Source: an uncultured Bradyrhizobium sp.
Lineage (GTDB): Bacteria > Pseudomonadota > Alphaproteobacteria > Rhizobiales > Xanthobacteraceae
Assembly: GCF_947648125.1 (NCBI RefSeq)
Contig: NZ_CANSMR010000014.1
Location: 1-64,000 of the forward strand
Direction of reading: 5' to 3'
Length of the DNA stretch: 64,000 nt
Part shown: positions 35,447 through 45,512 of the stretch, piece by piece
Layout of the letters: each line of letters opens with the position of its first letter
Position numbering within the stretch: position 1 is the first letter of the stretch
Position numbers and translations under genes: made by a program
The notes under the pieces: generated by a model
What the model was told of the DNA's origin: nothing
The model's database searches: none
The model's input: only the letters and a program-made list of their open reading frames with translations

Positions 35447-35574
35447 TCGTCATTCCGGGACGCATCGAAGATGCGAGCCCCAATGAGCAGTTGCGCATTG
35501 TGGAATCTCGAGATTCCCCGATGCACAATTGTGCATCTGAGGCTCGATGCTAACGCATCGCCCCGGAATGACGG
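35447..35574. repeat. Palindromic REP-like element (type A related)
   Basis: The arms CGTCATTCCGGG and CCCCGGAATGACG flank inner pairs such as GCATCGAAGATGCGAG and ATGCACAATTGTGCAT. It lies immediately downstream of the GST gene. Confidence 0.75.
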
Positions 35575-35579
35575 AGAAG

Positions 35580-36235
35580 TTACGGCCGCGCCCGCGGCAC
35601 AACGTTCTGTTCCTGCCCGGCTTTTTGCTCCGACGCCACCGCGCGCTTGTAACCTTCGCGCTGCTGCAGCCGCGCCCAATAGGCCGCGACATTGGGCCCG
35701 AAATCCTTGGCGAGGCCGATATTGCTGGCGAGCCGGAGCGCATAACCGTTGGTGATGTCGGCGGCGGTGAAGCGTTCCGCGCAGAGGAATTCCGAGTTCG
35801 CGGCGGCGGCTTCCACCGCGCGCAGGCGGCCCAGGAACCATTTTGCATAATCGCCCGAGACCTGCGGGTTGCGACGCTCCTCCGGCTCGAGCTGGCTGTA
35901 GCGAAGCACCAGCGTCTGCGGAAAGGTCAGCGTCGCATCGGAAAAATACATCCAGTTCAGGAACGCGCCATAGGCGGGCTCGTCGGGGCCTACGATCAAC
36001 GGCGTCGGGCCGTATTTGGTGCCGAGGTAGTGGCAGATGCCGGAGGATTCCGTCATCTTCGTCTCGCCGTCGACCATGAACGGAATGGTGCCGAGCGGGT
36101 TGATGCCGAGATATTCCTTGGCGAACACGCGCGGCGGGAACGGCAGCATCTTCAGCTCATAGGGCAGCCCAAGCTCCTCCAGCATCCACAGCGGGCGGAA
36201 CGAGCGCGCGGCGTCGCAGTGATAGAGCGTGATCA

Positions 36236-36236
<1 letters not shown>
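35580..36236 (-). CDS. Glutathione S-transferase
   Basis: The 218-residue GST begins with the thioredoxin-like beta-alpha unit MITLYHCDAARSFRPLWMLE and the cis-Pro loop LGINPLGTIPFMVDG plus the glutathione-binding TESSGICHYL. The C-terminal helical domain includes FTAADITNGYAL. It would conjugate glutathione or isomerise a CoA- or aromatic-derived substrate. Its ATG overlaps the stop codon of the upstream acyl-CoA dehydrogenase by one base (TGATG), so it is coupled to that gene. Confidence 0.92.
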
Positions 36237-37405
<1,169 letters not shown>

Positions 37406-37420
37406 GTTCTATTTATCCTT

Positions 37421-37532
37421 CGTCATTCCGGAGCGCGAGCCCGGAATCCATACGCATTATCGTGGTTACGGATTCCGGGCTCGCCGCTTCGCGTCGCCCT
37501 CAGGTGCGCAATTGCGCACCGGGGAATGACGG
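37421..37532. repeat. Palindromic REP-like element (type A, inverted)
   Basis: Arms CGTCATTCCG and GGGGAATGACG, inner GAGCCCGGAATCCAT / GGATTCCGGGCTC, plus GGTGCGCAATTGCGCACC. It is the reverse-oriented relative of 823-953 and separates two same-strand acyl-CoA dehydrogenase genes. Confidence 0.8.
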
Positions 37533-37551
37533 TTGAGGGTGAACGGCATCT

Positions 37552-38688
37552 CTAGAGTCCCATCTGCCTCGACGCGAGATCCTTCATGATCTCCTCGGTG
37601 CCGCCGCCGATCGCATTGACCTTGACCTCGCGGTAGATGCGCTCGACCTTGACGCCGCGCATGAAGCCGGCGCCGCCGAAAATCTGCACCGCCTCGGAGG
37701 CGCAATGCGCCATGGTCTGTGTAGCCTGGTTCTTCATCATGCAGATCTCGGCGACTGGGCTCTCGCCCTGGCCGAGCCGCCACGCCAGCATCTCCAGCAT
37801 CGCCTGCGAGGCCGCGACCTTCTGCGCCATGTCGACGATCTTGTGTCTGATCACCTGGTGCTGGGCGATCGGCTTGCCGAACGTCTTGCGCTCCTTGGCA
37901 TAGGCGACCGCCTCGTCGAGGCAGACGCGCGCATAGGCCGTGCAGCCCGCCGCCATGCCCATGCGCTCGCTGTTGAAGTTCTGCATGATGATCTTGAAGC
38001 CCTGCCCCTCCTCGCCGATCAAATTCTCGACCGGCACGCGGCATTCGTCGAAATGCAGGGTCGCGGTATCCGACGCCCACCAGCCCATCTTCTTCAGCTT
38101 GGTGCGGGAGAGACCTGGCGTATTGCCCTCGATCAAGAGCAGGCTGACGCCGCCCGGCCCCTCGCCGCCGGTGCGCACCGCGACCGTCAGATAGTCGGCG
38201 CGCATGCCCGAGGTGATGAAGGTCTTCTCGCCAGAGACGACGTAATGGTCGCCGTCGCGCCGCGCCTTGGTGCGCAAATTGGCGACATCGGAACCGCCGC
38301 TCGGCTCGGTGATCGCGAGCGCGGAGATCTTCTTGCCCGCAAGCACCTCCGGCAGCACCCGCGCCTTGACGTCCGGGCGCGCGGCGCGGGCGATCGGCGG
38401 CGAGCCGATGGTGTGGCTCATCAGGCTCGCGGAGACGCCGCCGGCGCCGGCGCGCGCCAGCTCCTGCGAGGCCACGATCTTCATGAACTGGTCGGCGGCG
38501 ATCCCCCCATATTCTTCAGGGAAACCGAGGCCGAGCAGCCCGATGTCGGACGCCTTGGCATAGAGCGCGCGCGGAAACTCGCCCTCCTCGTCCCATTGAT
38601 GGGCATAAGGCTCGATTTCCCTGGCCACAAAGCGTCGCATCACCTCGCGAAAGGCCTCATGCTCGCTGGTGTAGAACGGGTTTGCCAT
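37552..38688 (-). CDS. Acyl-CoA dehydrogenase (second of two)
   Basis: The 378-residue paralogue has the FAD motif ALAITEPSGGSDVANL, EKTFITSGMRADYL and the C-terminal region QIFGGAGFMRGVKVERIYRE. The start ATG 38688 follows GGAGCACGCG. It is divergent from an acyl-CoA ligase gene at 38904, leaving a 215-bp control region. With the other dehydrogenase it could act on two steps or two substrates. Confidence 0.93.
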   Translation of the reverse strand: MANPFYTSEHEAFREVMRRFVAREIEPYAHQWDEEGEFPRALYAKASDIGLLGLGFPEEYGGIAADQFMKIVASQELARAGAGGVSASLMSHTIGSPPIARAARPDVKARVLPEVLAGKKISALAITEPSGGSDVANLRTKARRDGDHYVVSGEKTFITSGMRADYLTVAVRTGGEGPGGVSLLLIEGNTPGLSRTKLKKMGWWASDTATLHFDECRVPVENLIGEEGQGFKIIMQNFNSERMGMAAGCTAYARVCLDEAVAYAKERKTFGKPIAQHQVIRHKIVDMAQKVAASQAMLEMLAWRLGQGESPVAEICMMKNQATQTMAHCASEAVQIFGGAGFMRGVKVERIYREVKVNAIGGGTEEIMKDLASRQMGL

Positions 38689-38903
38689 CCGCGTGCTCCG
38701 TTGATTCCCGCCTGCGACGATGTCCGGATTTTTCCCTGTTCACTTGCGTCGAGTGGCTGTCCGCCGGATCGGGTTTCCATCTAGCCTCCCGCCAGCCACT
38801 AAACGCAAGACAGTATCCCGATACGCCCCCTCCACTGCCAGTTCATGGCATCAATCGAGCCAGGAACAGGCGGCGCAAGACTGCCGTTCCAGAGGAGGGA
38901 AAT

Positions 38904-40445
38904 TTGCCGGTTCGTTATTACGACTGGATCGCGCATCATCGCCGGCGCACGCCGGACAAGATGGCGCTTGTCGATCTCGCAAGCGGTCGCCGCTTTAGCT
39001 ATGCGGAGCTCGACACCCGCGTGTCCCGGCTCGCCGGCTACCTGCGCGACGAGCTGAAGGTTGCCAGCGGCGACCGAGTCGCGGTGCTGGCGCTGAACAC
39101 CACGGATACGCTGGAGGTGCAGTTCGCCTGCTTCCGGATCGGCGCGGTCTTCCTGCCGCTCAACACCCGCCTCACCGTCCCCGAGCTGCGCTATATCACC
39201 GGCGACGCTTCGCCCAAGGTGATGATTCATGACGACGACCTCGCCGACACGGCGCTTGCGGTCGCCAAGCTCTGCGATGTCGCATCGACTGTGCGGCTCG
39301 GGCCCGGCGGTGCCTACGAGGCCGGCATCGCGGCGGCCAAGCCGCTCGAACGGTTCGAGGAGGTCACGCTCGATGACATCTCCACCATCATGTACACCTC
39401 GGGCACCACGGGCCAGCCCAAGGGCGCGATCATCACGCATGGGATGACGTTCCGGAATTGCGTCAATCTCGGCGGCCCCGCCTATATCTCGCCGGCCTCC
39501 GTGCTGCTGACGGTGCTGCCGCTGTTCCACACCGGCGGGCTGAATTGCTACACCAACCCGGTGCTGCATGCCGGCGGCACCGTGCTGATCATGCGCGCGT
39601 TCGATCCCGGCGAGGCGCTGAAGCTGATCGGCGATCCCGCGCAAGGCATCAACGTGTTCTTCGGCGTACCCGCGATCTACCAGTTCATGGCGCAGCATCC
39701 GTCCTTTGCGGCGGCGGATTTCAGCCGCCTGATGATTGGCGGCGTTGGCGGTGCGCCGATGCCGGTGCCGCTGCTCAAGACCTGGGAGGCGCGCGGCGTG
39801 GCGCTGCAGCAGGGCTATGGCATGACCGAGACCTCGCCGGCGGTGATGGTGCTCGACCGCGAGGATGCCGCGCGCAAGGCCGGTTCGTCCGGCAAGCCGG
39901 TGCTGCACACCGAGGTCAGGATCGTGCGGCCCGACGGGAGCGAGGCCGCGGTCGGTGAGCTCGGCGAACTCTGGGTCAAGGGTCCGAACATCACGCCGGG
40001 CTACTGGAACCGGCCGGACGCCAACGCCTCCTCCTTCACCGACGGCTGGCTGCACACCGGCGACGCCACCCGGATCGACGAGGAGGGCTTCTATTATATC
40101 GTCGACCGCTGGAAGGACATGTACATCTCCGGTGGCGAGAACGTCTATCCGGCCGAGGTCGAGAGCGTGCTGCATCAATTGGCCGCCGTGGCCGAGGCCG
40201 CCGTCATCGGCATCCCGAACGAGCAATGGGGCGAGGTCGGGATGGCCGTGATCGCCGTGAAGCCGGGCCATTCGCTGACGCCGGCCGAGATCCACGCGCA
40301 TTGCCAGGCGAATCTGGCGCGGTTCAAGTGCCCGCGCCTGATCGAATTCATCGATGCCCTGCCGCGAAATGCGACAGGCAAAATTCATAAGCCGACGCTC
40401 CGGCAGCAATTCAGCCAGCCGAAGCCAACCGATACTGCCGCATGA
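38904..40445 (+). CDS. AMP-forming acyl-CoA synthetase (FadD/menE-like)
   Basis: The 513-residue ligase has A3 IMYTSGTTGQPKGA, A5 QQGYGMTETSPA, A7 LHTGDATRIDEEGF, A8 GGENVYPAEVES and the A10 Lys in NATGKIHKP. TTG 38904 is the likely start (MPVRYYDWIAHH) because GAGGAGGGA lies just upstream; the open frame reaches to 38682 but that part overlaps the divergent dehydrogenase start. It would activate a fatty or aryl acid for the dehydrogenases next door. Confidence 0.88.
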   Translation: MPVRYYDWIAHHRRRTPDKMALVDLASGRRFSYAELDTRVSRLAGYLRDELKVASGDRVAVLALNTTDTLEVQFACFRIGAVFLPLNTRLTVPELRYITGDASPKVMIHDDDLADTALAVAKLCDVASTVRLGPGGAYEAGIAAAKPLERFEEVTLDDISTIMYTSGTTGQPKGAIITHGMTFRNCVNLGGPAYISPASVLLTVLPLFHTGGLNCYTNPVLHAGGTVLIMRAFDPGEALKLIGDPAQGINVFFGVPAIYQFMAQHPSFAAADFSRLMIGGVGGAPMPVPLLKTWEARGVALQQGYGMTETSPAVMVLDREDAARKAGSSGKPVLHTEVRIVRPDGSEAAVGELGELWVKGPNITPGYWNRPDANASSFTDGWLHTGDATRIDEEGFYYIVDRWKDMYISGGENVYPAEVESVLHQLAAVAEAAVIGIPNEQWGEVGMAVIAVKPGHSLTPAEIHAHCQANLARFKCPRLIEFIDALPRNATGKIHKPTLRQQFSQPKPTDTAA

Positions 40446-40447
40446 TC

Positions 40448-40474
40448 CCGGGGACGCGCGTCGCGTCTCCCCGG
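40448..40474 (+). terminator. GC-rich hairpin after the ligase gene
   Basis: CCGGGGACGCG pairs with CGCGTCTCCCCGG with a small bulge directly after the stop codon. It lacks a U-tract, so it may attenuate rather than terminate. Confidence 0.4.
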
Positions 40475-40572
40475 CCGTGTCGAGAGAAGTGTTGCCCGCA
40501 ACCGTCTGCCGGGACCGGCTGCGGGTTCGTTGCGTCAGTCCCCAACCAGAATAGCTCGAGGAAATTGCTTTT

Positions 40573-41793
40573 ATGAAAACCACAAAACTGTCGCTGCTGG
40601 CCGCCGCCGCGGCGCTCTGCCTGCTTTCCACCCAGGCCGCCTTTGCACAAAAGAAGTATGACACCGGCGCCTCCGACACCGAGATCAAGATCGGCAATGT
40701 CGAGGCCTATAGCGGTCCCGCTTCCGCCTACGGCGTCATCGGCAAGACCGAAGAAGCCTATTTCAAGATGATCAACGATCAGGGCGGCATCAACGGCCGC
40801 AAGATCAACTGGATCTCCTACGACGACGGCTACTCGCCGCCGAAGACCGTCGAGCAGATCCGCAAGCTGATCGAGAGCGACGAGGTGTTCCTGGTGTTCA
40901 ACGCGCTGGGCACGCCGACCCAGACCGCGGTGCAGAAGTATCACAACGCCAAGAAGGTGCCGCAGCTCTTCCTCGCCACCGGCGCCAGCAAGTGGAACGA
41001 TCCGAAGGATTTCCCGTGGACCATGGGCTTCCAGCCGAGCTATCGCGTCGAGGCGCGGATCTTCGGCAAGTACATCCTCAAGGCTAAGCCGGATGCCAAG
41101 GTCGTGATCTTCTATGCCAATGACGATTTCGGCAAGGACTACCTGGTCGGCCTGAAAGAGGTGCTCGACAAATCGAGCGTCAAGATCGTCGCTGAGGAAA
41201 GCTACGAGACAACAGAGCCGTCGATCGATTCCCACATCGTCAAGCTGAAGGACACCGGCGCCGACGTGTTCGTCAACATCTCGACGCCGAAATTCGCCGC
41301 GCAGGCGATCAAGAAGATCGCCGAGCTCGGCTGGAAGCCGATGCACGTGATGACCGACGTCTCGATCTCGATCGGCGCCGTCATGAAGCCCGCCGGCCTC
41401 GAAGCATCCGAAGGCGTGCTGTCGGCCGGCTATCTGAAGGACGCGTCCGATCCGCAGTGGAAGAATGACGAGGGCATGAAGAAGTTCAAGGCCTTCGCCG
41501 AGAAGTACATGCCGGGCGCCAATTTGTCCGACGCCAACCTGGTCTATGGCTACGCCGCAGCGCAGACCATGGTGCAGGTGCTGAAGCAGGCCGGCGACAA
41601 CCTGACGCGTGAGAACGTGATGAAGCAGGCCGCCAGCCTGAAGGACTTCACGCCCGACACGCTGATCCCCGGCATCCGGATCAACACCAGCGCGACCGAC
41701 TTCGCGCCGGTCGAGCAGCTCAAGATGATGCAGTTCAAGAACGGACAGTGGGAGCTGTTCGGCGACATCATCAGCGCCGAGACCGGCGGCTAG
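40573..41793 (+). CDS. Liv-type ABC substrate-binding protein
   Basis: The 406-residue protein has a Sec signal peptide (TKLSLLAAAAALCLLSTQAA, then FAQKK), the Peripla_BP_6 start IKIGNVEAYSGPASAYGVIG and the DDGYSPPKTVEQIRKL segment. It is clearly homologous to the product of 32262-33485. GAGGAAA lies upstream of ATG 40573. A strong terminator follows. As with its paralogues here, no permease or ATPase is adjacent. Confidence 0.9.
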   Translation: MKTTKLSLLAAAAALCLLSTQAAFAQKKYDTGASDTEIKIGNVEAYSGPASAYGVIGKTEEAYFKMINDQGGINGRKINWISYDDGYSPPKTVEQIRKLIESDEVFLVFNALGTPTQTAVQKYHNAKKVPQLFLATGASKWNDPKDFPWTMGFQPSYRVEARIFGKYILKAKPDAKVVIFYANDDFGKDYLVGLKEVLDKSSVKIVAEESYETTEPSIDSHIVKLKDTGADVFVNISTPKFAAQAIKKIAELGWKPMHVMTDVSISIGAVMKPAGLEASEGVLSAGYLKDASDPQWKNDEGMKKFKAFAEKYMPGANLSDANLVYGYAAAQTMVQVLKQAGDNLTRENVMKQAASLKDFTPDTLIPGIRINTSATDFAPVEQLKMMQFKNGQWELFGDIISAETGG

Positions 41794-41827
41794 TGCTACG
41801 CTGGGACGACCAAACATCAGCCATCGC

Positions 41828-41859
41828 GAAGCCGCCCATTCGGGCGGCTTCGTTGTTTT
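41828..41859 (+). terminator. Intrinsic terminator after the binding-protein gene
   Basis: Perfect stem GAAGCCGCCC - ATTC - GGGCGGCTTC followed by GTTGTTTTG. It lies 35 bp after the stop codon. Confidence 0.88.
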
Positions 41860-41923
41860 GCAGGTGTTCGCAAAAGCGAATTGACGTGAGGTCAAAGCAA
41901 GCTGGGTGGTGCGCGTCTCTATC

Positions 41924-42059
41924 ACCGTCACCCTGAGGAGCGCGCCCTTGCGCGCGTCTCGAAGGGTCGACGGCCCGGATGGCGGCCGTGCATCCTTCGA
42001 GGCTCGCTCCGCTCGCACCTCCAGCGACAAAGGCGAAGCCTTTGCGCGGGGATGACGGG
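41924..42059. repeat. Palindromic REP-like element (type B)
   Basis: The inner region CTCGAAGGGTCGACGGCCC...GCATCCTTCGAGGCTCGCT matches the element at 19757-19863; the outer arms are CCGTCACCC and GGGATGACGGG. It lies between the terminator and the convergent HTH gene. Confidence 0.78.
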
Positions 42060-42076
42060 GCAAATTTTTGCCGACG

Positions 42077-42841
42077 CTATCCCGGCAAAAAGATCGCAAA
42101 CGGCTCGTCGATCGTGCGACGCAGATGCTCGCGATAGAGGGCGTAGTTGGCATCGTCGGCCGACACCCGGCCGAGGCTCGGCTTCGGCACGTTCTTCACC
42201 GGCAGGAATGCGATCGGCGCGGCGACCGGCGTCAGCAGCGAGCCGCGGCCGGCGAGCAGCGTCGTGATGATGCCGTACATCTCGCCGGTGTTGCGCGGGC
42301 GCGAGACCGTGATCACGCGATGCTGGCCATGCCTGTTGGTCACGAGATAGACGAAGCCCGATTCATTGGGCACCGCCACCTCGCCATACTGGGTGTAATC
42401 GGCATCCTGGCGCTCGCCCTCGCGAAAGCCGAGCGCTGATGCCGCATCGTCCCAGGTGATCTCCGTCCGATAGGCATAGACCGCACCCTGCTCGCCGAAC
42501 GACGGGCGCACCGTGATGTAAGTCCCCTCGATCCGCGCCACCGAGCGGCGCGAATAGGACCCGAGGCTGTCGGGTGCGATCCCGCCATTGGCAGGCGCGG
42601 CTACCGCGATCGCCTCCGGCACCTTGCGCAAGGACACGCCGAGCGCCTGCTCGAGCCGCACGGTGGTCGCCAGCGTGAACGGGCGGCGGCCGCCGAGCAC
42701 CTTCTCCAGTGTCGACAGGCTGAGCTTGGCCTGCTCGGCCAGCGTCTGCCGCGAGATGCGGCGGCGCGCGATTTCCTCGCGGATGGTCTCCGCGACCTGC
42801 TGGCTCTGCTCGGCCGAAAGCTGCTTGTCAGGCGTCGGCAT
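42077..42841 (-). CDS. XRE-type helix-turn-helix regulator with a C-terminal sensor-like domain
   Basis: The 254-residue protein has an N-terminal HTH (ISRQTLAEQAKLSLSTLEKV) and a C-terminal beta-rich domain (about residues 85-230) that I do not recognise, possibly a PAS-like or ligand-binding module. It is divergent from the sortase-target gene with 199 bp between the start codons, the usual arrangement for a local regulator, so it may control the sortase pair. That is inference. Confidence 0.8.
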   Translation of the reverse strand: MPTPDKQLSAEQSQQVAETIREEIARRRISRQTLAEQAKLSLSTLEKVLGGRRPFTLATTVRLEQALGVSLRKVPEAIAVAAPANGGIAPDSLGSYSRRSVARIEGTYITVRPSFGEQGAVYAYRTEITWDDAASALGFREGERQDADYTQYGEVAVPNESGFVYLVTNRHGQHRVITVSRPRNTGEMYGIITTLLAGRGSLLTPVAAPIAFLPVKNVPKPSLGRVSADDANYALYREHLRRTIDEPFAIFLPG

Positions 42842-43040
42842 CCTGATTCCTGCCCAGTTCCCCTTGATTCCGTCCAGTCTAGCAGACCGGACAATCCATC
42901 ACAAAACCGCACAAACCCGCCCCGACCGGCGGCGGGCCGCGCCGGGCGGCGGCCAATCATTGCCGATCATTCTGCTCGCGCCAAAACCGCCGTTCTCCAT
43001 GATCGCGAGGCAGCGAAAGCCTCGCTCGGGAGTGACGAAA

Positions 43041-45314
43041 ATGACGATTTACGATGCATGTGAGAGCAGCCCGCAGATCCGCCTGTCGCGCAGGATGCGC
43101 ATTGTGCTGTTCTTCCTGGTGGAAGGTGTCGCCGCGCTGGCGATCGGCTTTGCGGCGCTGTTCGTGAGTTTTGATCCGGTGTGGTCGGCCGAGTTGCCGC
43201 AACAGGCGGTGCTGCGGCCATCAGATGCGCGGTCCGGCTCGCTGCTGTTCAAGACCGACGACGGCTATGCCGACGCAACCAGGCTCGGCATTGATGTCGA
43301 TCTCACCGTGTCCGGTCCGACGGTCCGCGCCCGCGTCACGCAGATCTTCCGCAACCCGACCAAGGACTGGGTGGAAGCGACCTATGTCTATCCGCTGCCG
43401 GCCGGCGGTGCGGTCGACACGCTGAAGATGGTGGTCGGCGACCGCATCGTGGTCGGCGACATCAAGGAGCGGCAGCAGGCCCGCGCGATCTACGAGCAGG
43501 CCAAGCAGAACGGCCAGAAGGCCGCGCTCACCGAACAGGAGCGGCCGAACATCTTCACCAACTCGGTGGCCAATATCGGTCCCGGTGAAACCGTGCTGGT
43601 GCAGATCGAGTATCAGGAGCCGGTTCAGCAGAACGGCAACGAATTCTCGCTGCGGGTGCCGATGGTGGTCGGGCCGCGCTACAATCCGCGTCCGGTGGTG
43701 CAGAGTGTCGACCTCCGCGCCGATGGCAGCGGCTGGGGCGCCACCACGACCGATCCCGTTCCGGACCGCGATCGCATCACCTCCGAAGTGCTCGATCCTG
43801 CGACGAATGGCCCGGTCAATCCGACCAACATCACGGTGCGCCTCAACGCCGGCTTCGCGCTCGGCGACGTGAAGAGCCATTTCCACCAGGTCAGGATCGA
43901 GAGCCCCGACAGCACCACGCGCGTCGTCAAGCTCGCCGAAGGCCCGGTGCCGGCCGATCGCGATTTCGAGCTGACCTGGAAGCCGGCCGCCGAGAAGGCA
44001 CCGTCCGTCGGGCTGTTCCGCGAGCGTGTCGGCAATTCCGACTATCTGCTGGCCTTCGTCACCCCGCCATCGGTCGAGCAGGCACAACAGAAGGCCCTGC
44101 CGCGCGAAGTGATCTTCGTGATCGACAATTCCGGCTCGATGGGCGGCACCTCGATCATCCAGGCCAAGGCGAGCCTCATCTATGCGCTCGGCCGCCTGCA
44201 ACCAACCGATCGCTTCAACGTGATCCGCTTCGACGACACCATGGACACGCTGTTCCCGGCGCCGGTCGCCGCAACCAGCGACAATCTCCGGAACGCGACG
44301 TCGTTCGTCAGCGCATTGCAGGCGCGCGGCGGCACCGAGATGGTGCCGGCAATGCGCGCTGCTCTCTCTGACACCAACCATGACGACGCCGACCATGTCC
44401 GGCAGGTCGTGTTCCTGACCGACGGCGCCATCGGCAACGAGCAGCAATTGTTCGAGACCATCAACGCGCTGCGCGGCCGCTCACGGATCTTCATGGTCGG
44501 CATCGGCTCGGCACCGAACACCTATTTGATGACGCGCGCCGCCGAGCTCGGCCGCGGCACCTTCACCCATATCGGCTCGGTCGAGCAGGTCGACGAGCGC
44601 ATGCGCGACCTGTTTGCCAAGCTGGAGAATCCCGCGGTGACCAACCTGTCCGCGAAATTCTCCGACGCCATCGCCGACCTGACACCGTCGGCGCTGCCCG
44701 ACGTCTACCGCGACGAGCCGCTGGTGCTGGCCGCGAAGCTCGACAAGCTCGCCGGCTCGGTCGAGATCAAGGGCCGCATCGGTGATCGTCCGTGGAGCGT
44801 GACGCTGCCGCTTGCGAATGCCGCCGAAGGCAAGGGCCTGTCGAAACTGTGGGCGCGCCGCAAGATCGCGGATGCCGAGGTTGCGCGCACCACGCGGCAG
44901 GAGAGCCCGGAGGATGCCGACAAGACCATCCTTGCGCTGGCGCTGGAGCATCAGCTTGTGACGCGGCTGACCAGCCTCGTTGCGGTCGACAAGACGCCGA
45001 GCCGTCCCGAAGGCGAACCGCTCAAACTCTCTGAGCTGCCGCTCAACCTGCCCGCGGGCTGGGATTTCGCAAAGGTGTTCGGCGAGCGTCCGAGTCTGCC
45101 GGCCGTGCCGGGCGAGCGGCGCGCTGACGCAGGCGACGGCAAGGTGCAGCTCGCCGCGCTGAAGCGGTCACCGGTCGCGACGCAAGGTCCCGGCACGATC
45201 CAGCTGCCGAAGACTGCGACCGATGCCGAATTGAAGATGATCGCGGGTGTGATCCTGCTCACGGTCAGCCTTCTGCTTCTGGTGTTCAACCGGCGTCAGA
45301 CGTCGTCCCACTGA
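43041..45314 (+). CDS. Class GN sortase target: VIT and vWA domain protein with C-terminal LPKTA sorting signal
   Basis: The 757-residue protein has an N-terminal hydrophobic segment (MRIVLFFLVEGVAALAIGFA, residues 19-38), a VIT domain (VRARVTQIFRNPTKDWVEAT) and a vWA domain with the MIDAS start DNSGSMGG at D362. It ends with LPKTA (722-726), a hydrophobic stretch (MIAGVILLTVSLLLLVF) and RR, the classic sortase sorting signal. This matches the marine proteobacterial sortase target family (TIGR03788, from memory). GGGAG lies upstream of ATG 43041; an in-frame ATG at 42999 is an alternative. The sortase gene follows. Confidence 0.9.
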   Translation: MTIYDACESSPQIRLSRRMRIVLFFLVEGVAALAIGFAALFVSFDPVWSAELPQQAVLRPSDARSGSLLFKTDDGYADATRLGIDVDLTVSGPTVRARVTQIFRNPTKDWVEATYVYPLPAGGAVDTLKMVVGDRIVVGDIKERQQARAIYEQAKQNGQKAALTEQERPNIFTNSVANIGPGETVLVQIEYQEPVQQNGNEFSLRVPMVVGPRYNPRPVVQSVDLRADGSGWGATTTDPVPDRDRITSEVLDPATNGPVNPTNITVRLNAGFALGDVKSHFHQVRIESPDSTTRVVKLAEGPVPADRDFELTWKPAAEKAPSVGLFRERVGNSDYLLAFVTPPSVEQAQQKALPREVIFVIDNSGSMGGTSIIQAKASLIYALGRLQPTDRFNVIRFDDTMDTLFPAPVAATSDNLRNATSFVSALQARGGTEMVPAMRAALSDTNHDDADHVRQVVFLTDGAIGNEQQLFETINALRGRSRIFMVGIGSAPNTYLMTRAAELGRGTFTHIGSVEQVDERMRDLFAKLENPAVTNLSAKFSDAIADLTPSALPDVYRDEPLVLAAKLDKLAGSVEIKGRIGDRPWSVTLPLANAAEGKGLSKLWARRKIADAEVARTTRQESPEDADKTILALALEHQLVTRLTSLVAVDKTPSRPEGEPLKLSELPLNLPAGWDFAKVFGERPSLPAVPGERRADAGDGKVQLAALKRSPVATQGPGTIQLPKTATDAELKMIAGVILLTVSLLLLVFNRRQTSSH

Positions 45315-45327
45315 CGTCGGATGAAAG

Positions 45328-45353
45328 GAGGAGGTACCCCCGACCTCCTCTTT
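45328..45353 (+). terminator. Hairpin with U-tract between target and sortase genes
   Basis: GAGGAGGT - ACCCCCG - ACCTCCTC followed by TTTC, 14 bp after the target stop codon. Confidence 0.6.
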
Positions 45354-45358
45354 CAAGA

Positions 45359-45402
45359 GCGCGCGCGGCCTTCTCACCCGTCCCCCCGGGGGCCGCGCGC
45401 GC
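45359..45402 (+). terminator. GC-rich 12-bp-stem hairpin
   Basis: Perfect arms GCGCGCGCGGCC and GGCCGCGCGCGC with a 20-nt loop. It is adjacent to the preceding terminator candidate and to a type C REP element; together they form a compact block that should reduce transcription into the sortase gene. Confidence 0.5.
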
Positions 45403-45415
45403 CACTTCTCTCAAC

Positions 45416-45499
45416 CGTCATTGCGAGCGAAGCGAAGCAATCCATGTCACCACGCGGGGAAAGATGGATTGCTTCGTCGCTTCGCTCCTCGCAATGACA
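45416..45499. repeat. Palindromic REP-like element (type C)
   Basis: CCGTCATTGCGAGCGAAGCG on the left and GCGAAGC-rich CTCCTCGCAATGAC on the right, with AAGCAATCCAT / ATGGATTGCTT inside. It is the inverted relative of 31085-31170. The bases just after its right end (AAGGA) form the ribosome-binding site of the sortase gene. Confidence 0.8.
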
Positions 45500-45512
45500 A
45501 GGATTGCTAAAT

